In this document: positions 52,619-59,927 of the stretch, in pieces
How the letters are laid out: every line of letters starts with the position of its first letter
Numbering within the stretch: position 1 is the first letter of the stretch
Origin: SCUB01 sp041918675
GTDB taxonomy: Bacteria > Pseudomonadota > Alphaproteobacteria > Rhizobiales > Xanthobacteraceae
DNA: 64,000 bases
NCBI GenBank assembly: GCA_041918675.1
Contig: JAYRVF010000014.1
Span: 558,001-622,000, forward strand
Direction of reading: 5' to 3'
Notes under the pieces: generated by a model
The model's database searches: none
Seen by the model: the letters and a program-made list of their open reading frames with translations, nothing else
What the model was told of the DNA's origin: nothing
Position numbers and translations under genes: made by a program

Positions 52619-53101
52619 CTATCCCCGCCGCTCGCGCGCGGCGCCGGGCGGCGCGCAAAGCGCCTTGTCGACCGCCTGCCGGCGCAGCTCGTCGAGGCGG
52701 ATGCGTCCCGGCGCGTCATTCGTCATGGCCGCGAAATTATAGCCCATCGGACTGATGCCGTCGGTGCGAAAATAGGCCTCGCGCGCGTCGAGCCATTCGC
52801 CCGAACGGTCCGAATCCCCGACCCAGATCCGCGCCTCCGGCCCCTCGGTGATGGCGTTCTCCTTGGCGTACACCACGGCACAGCCGACATCGTCGAACAG
52901 ATGGTAGCGCTTGAGCGCCGGATTCCACAATTCGGCGGCGTAGCGGGGCTCGGAGATCAGCATGGTGCAATGCTCGCAGATGTCGCGGCCGATCTTGATC
53001 GCGCGCGGCGCCTCCGGGCCCGGTTTGGCGCAGCCGGCCAGCATCGCCGGCAACGACACGCCGAGCGCGAGCTGGAACTTGAGGAAGTCACGGCGACGCA
53101 T
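52619..53101 (-). CDS. nosL: NosL, copper lipoprotein
   Basis: 160 residues: twin-arginine/lipoprotein signal (MRRRDFLKFQLALG, lipobox LAGC) and a NosL domain with the Cu-binding CEHCTM motif and MGYNF. NosL is a Cu(I) chaperone for NosZ. Its start overlaps the nosF 3' end by 14 bp. Confidence 0.93.
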   Translation of the reverse strand: MRRRDFLKFQLALGVSLPAMLAGCAKPGPEAPRAIKIGRDICEHCTMLISEPRYAAELWNPALKRYHLFDDVGCAVVYAKENAITEGPEARIWVGDSDRSGEWLDAREAYFRTDGISPMGYNFAAMTNDAPGRIRLDELRRQAVDKALCAPPGAARERRG

Positions 53102-53957
53102 CGGCCGCCTCCCGCTCGCTCAGTTCGATCGCCGTGATCAGAGCGGAATAGCGCGCCAGGAATCCGAGAAAGCGCAGGCGGTCGCCGGCGGCGACGATGC
53201 CGCGCCAGTTGAGCCCCGCCGGATCGGGCTCAAGGCCCCAATCGCTCGCCGCGCGGGCGAAGGCGGCCTCGTGGGCGCCGAGACGAACGCGGCAAACGAG
53301 CTGGCGATCGGGCGCGAGCGTCTCCACCACGCGGTCGTCGAGCACGACCTTGCCGCGATCGAGTTCGACCACGCGATTGACGAGGCCGGCGATCTCGTCG
53401 AGGCGGTGGCTCGAAATGATCATGGTCGCGTCGGTACGCTCCGCCATCAGATCGAACAGGACCGCGCGCGCGGCGGGATCGAGGTTGGCGGCCGGCTCGT
53501 CGAGAATGAGGACATCGACCTCGCGCGCGAGCGCGATCGCCACCAGCAGCTTCTGCTTCTGCCCGCCGGAGAGCTTGTTGAAGGCGCGGCCCTGAATGGG
53601 CGCGAGCGGCAGGCTGAGCTTTTCGGCGATGCCCGCGACCTTGCCGGCGTCGGCCCCCGAGACGCGCGCGACGAAACGCACCAGTTCGCCCACCGGCATG
53701 CGCAAGGGCGGCGGCGATTGCGGCACGAAAGCCACGCGCATCAGCACGCCGGCGCGATCGGCATGCGGCGCGCGGCCGGCGACGCGGATCGCGCCCTCGT
53801 AATGATATTCGCCGAGCAGACAGCGGATCAGCGTGGTCTTGCCGGCGCCGTTCGATCCCACCAGCGCGACGCGCTCGCCCGCCGGAATGGCGAGATCGAT
53901 GCCGTCGACGACGGCCGTTCCCCGAAACCGCTTGCGCAGTCCCTCGATTTCGATCAT
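53088..53957 (-). CDS. nosF: NosF, ABC-type ATPase for NosZ assembly
   Basis: 289 residues: Walker A GSNGAGKTTLIR, signature KLSGGQKQKLLVAIALA, Walker B VLILDEPAANLDP, and a C-terminal NosF-type extension. It drives NosY. It overlaps the nosH-like stop by 4 bp. Confidence 0.94.
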   Translation of the reverse strand: MIEIEGLRKRFRGTAVVDGIDLAIPAGERVALVGSNGAGKTTLIRCLLGEYHYEGAIRVAGRAPHADRAGVLMRVAFVPQSPPPLRMPVGELVRFVARVSGADAGKVAGIAEKLSLPLAPIQGRAFNKLSGGQKQKLLVAIALAREVDVLILDEPAANLDPAARAVLFDLMAERTDATMIISSHRLDEIAGLVNRVVELDRGKVVLDDRVVETLAPDRQLVCRVRLGAHEAAFARAASDWGLEPDPAGLNWRGIVAAGDRLRFLGFLARYSALITAIELSEREAADASP

Positions 53958-54961
53958 TTGCCGCCCGCTTTGCTGGCCGGACGATCCGGCGCGCTGACGC
54001 CGACGACCTGGAATTGCAGCGCCTGGGTCGGACACACCTCGATGCACTTGGCGCAGCGCGTGCAATCGGCGCCGATCGGCGTGATCACGTCCTTGCCGTA
54101 GCCGAGCTTGGTCATGTCCAGCACATGCGGCACCAGGCAGACCTGCCGGCACTTTCCTTCATGGTAGCACAGCGTCGCATTGTAGCGGACCCTGACCGGC
54201 GAGACGAAACCCGCCATACCATAGGTCAGGCCGATTGGGCATATGTAGCGGCACCAGAAGCGGCGCGACCAGAACACCTCGATCAACAGCAGGATACCGA
54301 CCCAGACGAGCCCGACCACGCTGCCATAGATCAGCGCCCGCGACAGAATGCCGAGCGGGTTGATCCATTCGAACACGGTGTAGCCGGTCACGAAGGCGAG
54401 CAGCGCGAAGACGACGTAGAGCACCGACCGCGTGCCGCGATGGATCGGATGGTCCTTGACGATCTTGGCCTTGGCGAGGCGTAGATGCAGCATCTCGGCG
54501 AGTTCGGAGACGATGTGATAGGGGCAGGCCCAGGCGCAGAAGGTACGCCCGCCGAGCAGGAGATAGATCGCGTAGACCGTCGCCGTGCCGATGAGGAGGT
54601 TCACCAGCACTTCCTTGTAGGCAAGCATCACCTGCAGCGACGAGTTCAGGTCGGCGAAATGGAAACCGAACACGCGCGAGGCCGTCATCGCGCCCTCGAT
54701 CATCTGGATGTCGAGCTTGAAGGAGACGACGAACAGCACGTTGGTGAGGATGATCGAAACCCAGCGCAGGTTACGCCATTTGTTGGAGACCTTCGGATTG
54801 GCGACCTCGTCCTTGATATAGGCCTTGCGCTTGGCGCGCTCGTCGGGGGTGCGCTTGAAGGCGAGCAGATCACGCAGCGCCGGCGACTGGTCGGCCGGCG
54901 TCGGCATTTCGGGCCGGCGGCCCAACATCATCATGACGTCTTCGATAAAACGGCGGATCAT
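53954..54961 (-). CDS. nosH: NosH/NapH-like membrane polyferredoxin
   Basis: 335 residues: four or five helices with CAWACPYHIVSELAEM and CRYICPIGLTYGMAGF, the paired CxxxCP motifs of NapH-type proteins, and a C-terminal double [4Fe-4S] region (CYHEGKCRQVCLVP; CTRCAKCIEVCPTQA). In clade II nos operons NosG and NosH are proposed to pass electrons from menaquinol to the periplasmic cytochromes. It starts MIRRFIEDVMMML. Confidence 0.9.
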   Translation of the reverse strand: MIRRFIEDVMMMLGRRPEMPTPADQSPALRDLLAFKRTPDERAKRKAYIKDEVANPKVSNKWRNLRWVSIILTNVLFVVSFKLDIQMIEGAMTASRVFGFHFADLNSSLQVMLAYKEVLVNLLIGTATVYAIYLLLGGRTFCAWACPYHIVSELAEMLHLRLAKAKIVKDHPIHRGTRSVLYVVFALLAFVTGYTVFEWINPLGILSRALIYGSVVGLVWVGILLLIEVFWSRRFWCRYICPIGLTYGMAGFVSPVRVRYNATLCYHEGKCRQVCLVPHVLDMTKLGYGKDVITPIGADCTRCAKCIEVCPTQALQFQVVGVSAPDRPASKAGGK

Positions 54962-54972
54962 CGCGGGCTCAC

Positions 54973-55728
54973 TTAATGCTCGCCATGCGGGCGATGGCGA
55001 TCCTCGACCCGCGGCTTGACCTCGATGCAGGCCTGTTCGACCGGGCATATCATCTCGCACACGCCGCAGCCGACGCAGCTCTGATCGACCTTCGGCGTGC
55101 GGCGCCGGTCGGCGGGATCGTCCGACACCGGCACCAGCGCGATCGCGCCCTTGATGGGGCATTCGCGCACGCAGAGATCGCACAGCGGCAGGTCGTAGGA
55201 TTTCTGCGTCACCCGCACCGGCTTCCAGCGGTTGATGTCGGTCCAGCGCATCCGGCCGGTGAAGGAGGCTTCCCGCGCCGGACCCTTCCAGCCCTTCGCC
55301 TGACGGGCGAGGCAGGCGTCCGGCCGCGTCAGCTCGGCCAGCCCCATGCGCACCTGTTCCTTCTTGTCGATCTCGTGCGTCAGCGCGCCGGTCGGACAGG
55401 CGAGCACGCATTGCGTGGCGTCGCAGGAGAAATCGCAGGCCTGCGCCCTGGCGCTGATATAGGGCACCCCGATGCCGAAGCCGGCGGTGATGTCCTCCAG
55501 CACGATCGCCTGAACCGGGCAGGTCTGCACGCACTGGCCGCATTTGATGCAGGCGGAGAGAAACGCGCGTTCGTCGATCGCGCCGGGCGGGCGCAGACGC
55601 GGCGAGGCCTGGCTCGGCAGGCCAAAGAAGCCGAGCAGCGAAATCCCGGTCATGCCGCAGCCGGCGGCGATGCCGCGCAGGATTTCGCGCCGGTTCGCCT
55701 CCGCCCTGGGGCTGATGTGCTTCTTCAT
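54973..55728 (-). CDS. nosG: NosG/NapG-like periplasmic ferredoxin
   Basis: 251 residues: a twin-arginine-like signal (RREILRGIAAGCGMTGISLL) and four cysteine clusters (CIKCGQCVQTCP; CDATQCVLACP; CDLCVRECP; CVGCGVCEMICP), as in NapG. It works with NosH as the quinol-oxidising module. It overlaps nosD by 4 bp. Confidence 0.9.
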   Translation of the reverse strand: MKKHISPRAEANRREILRGIAAGCGMTGISLLGFFGLPSQASPRLRPPGAIDERAFLSACIKCGQCVQTCPVQAIVLEDITAGFGIGVPYISARAQACDFSCDATQCVLACPTGALTHEIDKKEQVRMGLAELTRPDACLARQAKGWKGPAREASFTGRMRWTDINRWKPVRVTQKSYDLPLCDLCVRECPIKGAIALVPVSDDPADRRRTPKVDQSCVGCGVCEMICPVEQACIEVKPRVEDRHRPHGEH

Positions 55729-56993
55729 TGCGCCGCTCCCGCCGCGACGGTTGTTTCCGTCACGCGCTTCATCCGCGGCGTCTCGTCCCGCATCATCAGG
55801 CGCGGCTGCGAGAACGGCGCCAGACGCTCGATGAAATCGATCGTCTCGAGCGCCGGCGAGCCGCGGAAGAACCGCGCTTCCTTGACATCCATCCACAATT
55901 GGTCGGCCCAGCTCCATGCTTCCATCGGCTTGTCGCCGATGCCGTCGCGATCGCGATCGAAGCCCTCGTAGGAATCGTAGTGATTATCCGCCCAGATGTG
56001 ATTTTTCGCCGTGCCGCCGCCGTCGGCCACGATCATCGCGTGGTTGGAGACGAAATCATTGCCGCGAAACACGTTGCCCTTCCACTCGCTGTGAAAATGC
56101 ATGGCGATGCCGTTGAAGGCGAAGCGATTGCCTTGCATCGTGTTTTCGAGATCGGGCTCGTAGGGCGAGGCGTCGAAATACATGCCGACCGCGTTGCCGA
56201 GCACGTCGTTGTTGTCCACCTTCGTTCCCGACGCCTCCTTGAATCCGATGCCGACGCCGGACGGCCCCTGGCTGTATTCGACCCGATTGCGGCGCAGAAT
56301 ATTTCGGTCGCCGTACATCACGAAGATGCCGACGACATTGCCGCGCATGGTGTTGCCCTCGGCGACGTTGTCGTGCGCGTACATGAAATGCAGGCCGTAT
56401 TGGCCGCCGGCCATGACGTTGCCGGTCACCTTGTTGCCGGTCGAATACCAAACCACGGTGTCGCGCGCGCCGGAAATGACGTTGTCCTGCACGGTGTTGT
56501 CGTTCGAATACCACAGGCGGATGGCGTCGCCCTTTTGCGGCAGGAGATGGTGGTCGAGCGAGGAGATGCGGTTGCGGCGGACGATCGAATTATGGGTCTG
56601 CTGCATGTCGATGCCGAACAGACAGCGCTCGATGACGTTGTCCTTGATGACGAGGAAGCGCCCGCGCGCCTTGATCGCGGCGTCGAGCCGTTCGTGCCGC
56701 GCCCCCGAGCCGCGCAGGGTCAAGCCCTGGACTGTGATCCCATCGCCTTCCACCGCGAGCACGGTGTCCTCGCCGTCGTTCTCCAGGATCACACGGCCGC
56801 GACCGTCGAGAGTCATCCGCCGCGTGATTTGCGCGGGGCCGGCATAACGGCCGGGCGGCGGCGTCAGCGTTCCGCCCTCGGGCGTGGCGTCGATCAAGGG
56901 TTGAAGACGGGGAAGCTGCTCGGCGGCCGTCGCGCAAAAGACAGTCATGAGCAAATTCGCGGCAGCTAACGCCAGTCTGATGGTCCCGCGCAT
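55725..56993 (-). CDS. nosD: NosD, periplasmic CuZ maturation protein
   Basis: A 422-residue right-handed beta-helix protein with a signal peptide (residues 1-24) and CASH/PbH1 repeats (IERCLFGIDMQQTHNSIVRR; SGARDTVVWYSTGNKVTGN). It delivers sulfide/copper for CuZ assembly. Position and repeats are clear. Confidence 0.94.
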   Translation of the reverse strand: MRGTIRLALAAANLLMTVFCATAAEQLPRLQPLIDATPEGGTLTPPPGRYAGPAQITRRMTLDGRGRVILENDGEDTVLAVEGDGITVQGLTLRGSGARHERLDAAIKARGRFLVIKDNVIERCLFGIDMQQTHNSIVRRNRISSLDHHLLPQKGDAIRLWYSNDNTVQDNVISGARDTVVWYSTGNKVTGNVMAGGQYGLHFMYAHDNVAEGNTMRGNVVGIFVMYGDRNILRRNRVEYSQGPSGVGIGFKEASGTKVDNNDVLGNAVGMYFDASPYEPDLENTMQGNRFAFNGIAMHFHSEWKGNVFRGNDFVSNHAMIVADGGGTAKNHIWADNHYDSYEGFDRDRDGIGDKPMEAWSWADQLWMDVKEARFFRGSPALETIDFIERLAPFSQPRLMMRDETPRMKRVTETTVAAGAAQ

Positions 56994-57006
56994 CGATCCC
57001 TCCGGC

Positions 57007-58200
57007 CTAGACCGTCAGCCTTTCGCGGCGGCGCACCAGGACCGCCAGCAACAGCAGGACGCTAACCCCGACCATCCATCCAAAGCCCATATGGGGATAG
57101 GACAGTGTCGTGAACTGGGCCACTTTTCCCTGCCCGAAAACCGTCGGCATGAAGGGCTTGAGCGTGAAGGCGCCCATCTCGTTGAGCGTATGCCCATACC
57201 ACCACAGCCAGCCGCTGTATTCGAACAGGAACGCGCCCGGCAGAATGATCGGCGCGAACGCCAGCAGGAGGAACAGCGGCGAGCGATCGTTCCTTGCCAG
57301 GAACAGGAACACCGGCATCACCAGAATAACCCCGGCGAACACCGCCCATGCGATCATGCGCATGATCGCGGCGTAGCGGCCGTTCTTTTCCGGCTGGTTG
57401 AACCACCGGCCGAGGCTCTTCTCGTAGTGCCAGGCGAAAACCTGCATGCCCGAGCCCGTCCACGCCTTCCGCTCGTTCTCCGGCAGTCGCTTCTGGTCGA
57501 GGTCGTACTCTCCGCGCAGGACGTTGATGAGGTCGGCTTTCGACGCGGTCTTGTCCACCTTGGTGGGCGCGACCCCGATGCCGCTGCGGGCCAGCGATTC
57601 CTTGAGCTGCCGCACGATCGGATGCAGGTTCTCGTCGGCCGATTTCTCGTCGTCGGCGCCGAGCGAGGTGACCATCGCATGCGCGTAGCCGCGCGTGAGA
57701 TAGGACATGCCGCCGGGCAGCAGCATCGCCAGCGTCATCCATATCGCGAGGGCGCCGAAACCCGCTCCCATCAGAATGAGGCGCAGGCGTTTTCCCGGAA
57801 CCACGAAGCCGACGATGAGCACGCCGAGAAAGGCGAACAGGAACGGCGAGAACACCTTTTCCACCGGTCCGCCCGAGGCGATCGGGAACATGCCGACGAA
57901 ATGGTTGATGGTGTCCATTTCGTGCACGCAGTCGAGCGCTTCCTTTTCCGTCACCTCCCGCGAGGTCCGCAGCTCGCAGCCGTTATGCACGCCGTCGACG
58001 TGAAAATGGATGCGGATGCCGACCGGGAAGGTGTGCTCGGGATAGTTCGGCGCCTTCAACGACACCCACCACACCGGCACGAAATAGGCGACGACAAGAC
58101 AAGCCAGCGCGGCGAGCGACAAGACCCGCCACACCAGACCGAGGCGCGAACCGCCGTTGGAATCAGACGCGGCGGCGTTGGCCGCGGATGCCTCGCTCAT
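57007..58200 (-). CDS. nosB: NosB, clade II nos membrane protein
   Basis: A 397-residue protein with about six helices and a large periplasmic segment (KAPNYPEHTFPVGIRIHFHV; GRWFNQPEKNGRYAAIMRMI). NosB is found only with Sec-type (clade II) NosZ, and its function is unknown; a role in electron transfer or assembly is suspected. Its presence here is a strong clade marker. Confidence 0.85.
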   Translation of the reverse strand: MSEASAANAAASDSNGGSRLGLVWRVLSLAALACLVVAYFVPVWWVSLKAPNYPEHTFPVGIRIHFHVDGVHNGCELRTSREVTEKEALDCVHEMDTINHFVGMFPIASGGPVEKVFSPFLFAFLGVLIVGFVVPGKRLRLILMGAGFGALAIWMTLAMLLPGGMSYLTRGYAHAMVTSLGADDEKSADENLHPIVRQLKESLARSGIGVAPTKVDKTASKADLINVLRGEYDLDQKRLPENERKAWTGSGMQVFAWHYEKSLGRWFNQPEKNGRYAAIMRMIAWAVFAGVILVMPVFLFLARNDRSPLFLLLAFAPIILPGAFLFEYSGWLWWYGHTLNEMGAFTLKPFMPTVFGQGKVAQFTTLSYPHMGFGWMVGVSVLLLLAVLVRRRERLTV

Positions 58201-58358
58201 GAAACTACTCCGCTCTGGCGCATGATCCGGCGAAGTGGAAGCGCCTCGTTGGTAGGATGATACGCCGTTTCACTTAAGTCAGGGCGTGACTTACGTCCAA
58301 GCGATATCCCACTCAAGTCGATCGCGAGCCCGCCGGGACGCCCGTCGCGGCCAGCCGC

Positions 58359-59102
58359 CTATTTGAAATCCGGATTCTTCCAGCCAACCTCTCCGATCAG
58401 GTCGGGCGGCGCCGGCAGACGCGACACGTAATCGAGCACCGCCTTGGTGTCGCGATCGGTGAAGTTCTTGATCTGCTCCACCATGTCCGGATTGGCGTTG
58501 CGGCGCTTGCCTTCCTTGATCCACTGATACTGTCGCAGCAGATAGTTGTAATGCTGCGCCTGAATGCGGGGATAGTATTTTTCAGCGTTGCCTTCGCCGG
58601 TCTCACCATGGCAGCGCACGCAATTGTCCGCGTAAAGCTTCTTGCCGTGTTCGAGATCCTTGCCCTCCCCGACCCCCGGCTTCGGGTTCATCTTCAGCTT
58701 CACGGCGATGTATTCGGCCACGTCGGCGACCGCTTGCGCGCCGCCGATCTCGCTCGGCTTGGCGAAAGGATACATCGTCGGATTGTCGCGATTGCCCTCG
58801 CGGATGTCCTCGAGCTGCTTGATGATGACCGTGCGATGCTGGCCGGCGAGCTGCGGGAAGGTGCCATCGGTCAGGCCCCAGCCTTCCGGCATGTGGCAGG
58901 CGGTGCACACTTCATAGACGTCCTTGCCGTTTTCGGCGTTCGGCGTGAGCTTGAGCGCCTCGTCGCGCTCGCTGCCTTCGGACATCCAGACATTCTTGCC
59001 GGAACTGGGCTGCTGGCCCGGGCCGGCGGCCATCGCGACGCCAATGCCGAGCGCGGCGAGCGCCGCGGCGGTGGTGACAAGTACTTTGCGAACTCGGTCC
59101 AT
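58359..59102 (-). CDS. Dihaem cytochrome c of the nos operon (first after NosB)
   Basis: 247 residues: signal peptide (VLVTTAAALAALGIGVAMA) and two haem motifs (CTACH in the YEVCTACHMPEGWG segment; CVRCH in NCVRCHGETGEG). It is a NosC-type cytochrome taking electrons to NosZ. Of two adjacent ATGs the one at 59102 has a 7-nt spacing from AGGAG and is preferred over 59105. It is 8 bp from the next cytochrome gene. Confidence 0.88.
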   Translation of the reverse strand: MDRVRKVLVTTAAALAALGIGVAMAAGPGQQPSSGKNVWMSEGSERDEALKLTPNAENGKDVYEVCTACHMPEGWGLTDGTFPQLAGQHRTVIIKQLEDIREGNRDNPTMYPFAKPSEIGGAQAVADVAEYIAVKLKMNPKPGVGEGKDLEHGKKLYADNCVRCHGETGEGNAEKYYPRIQAQHYNYLLRQYQWIKEGKRRNANPDMVEQIKNFTDRDTKAVLDYVSRLPAPPDLIGEVGWKNPDFK

Positions 59103-59130
59103 CATTGCTCTCCTGAATGACAATCGAGAA

Positions 59131-59802
59131 TTAGGGTTTCGGACGCTCGATTTGCGAGAGGTAAGTCGCGATCAGATCGATCTGTTCATCGCTGAGTTTC
59201 TTGGCAAAGGGCAGCATCAGCTTCGATTTACCGTTGGTACGCACGCCGTCGCGCAACTCCGCCATCTGCAGCGCGAGATATTCGCGCTTCTGACCGGCGA
59301 TGAGAGGATAGGACGGGAGCGGCTTCAGTCCATTGACGCCGTGACATGTCTGGCATCCGCCTTGGGTATAGGCGGTCTTGCCCTTGTCGAGCGTTTCCTG
59401 GGGAATCGGCGCGTCCGGCTTGCGCGGCGCCGGCGCCGGCAGCGTCGCCAGCCAGTCGGCGATCGCCTTCATCTCGGCGTCGTTGAACAGGTGCATGATG
59501 TCGCGCATGCCTTGCGAACGTGGATTGCCGCGCTCGTCCTTGCCGGAGACGCGCGTGCCCTCCTTGATGTCCTTCATCTGCGCGAGCAGGTAGGCTTTGT
59601 CCTGCCCGGCCAGTTCCGGATAATTCTGGATCGCCTTGGCGCCGTCCTTGCCGTGGCAGGCGATGCAGGTCTTGGTGCGGAACAGCGACCTGCCGTCGGG
59701 CGCGGCATCGCCCGCAGGCGCGGGCGCGGCGGTCTGGGCGAAAGCCGGCGTCGCCACCGCCAGCAGCAACGACAGGGCTATTCCCTTCAATCCACGTGTC
59801 AT
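59131..59802 (-). CDS. Dihaem cytochrome c of the nos operon (second)
   Basis: 223 residues: signal peptide (residues 1-22), haem motifs CIACH (TCIACHGKDG) and CQTCH (GCQTCHGVNG), and the repeated LAGQKREYLALQMAELRDG segments of cytochrome c4/NosC-type proteins. It is likely part of the NosG/H to NosZ chain. It starts 81 bp after the terminator-like hairpin behind nosZ. Confidence 0.88.
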   Translation of the reverse strand: MTRGLKGIALSLLLAVATPAFAQTAAPAPAGDAAPDGRSLFRTKTCIACHGKDGAKAIQNYPELAGQDKAYLLAQMKDIKEGTRVSGKDERGNPRSQGMRDIMHLFNDAEMKAIADWLATLPAPAPRKPDAPIPQETLDKGKTAYTQGGCQTCHGVNGLKPLPSYPLIAGQKREYLALQMAELRDGVRTNGKSKLMLPFAKKLSDEQIDLIATYLSQIERPKP

Positions 59803-59883
59803 TCCAGATCCTCGGCGCTGTTGTTCTGTTATTGCTCTGGGAAGCGTTCGCTACAAAAATTTCCAACTTCGTCTGGATTGAAA

Positions 59884-59907
59884 CGGGAGGGCCGCAAGGC
59901 CCTCCCG
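59884..59907 (-). terminator. Hairpin after nosZ
   Basis: A perfect 10-bp stem, CGGGAGGGCC / GGCCCTCCCG with a 4-nt loop, followed by TTTC on the minus strand, 20 bp after the nosZ stop. It would partially separate abundant nosZ mRNA from the downstream accessory genes, which have no obvious own promoter. Confidence 0.72.
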
Positions 59908-59927
59908 CCACTCTTAACATCGAGCGC

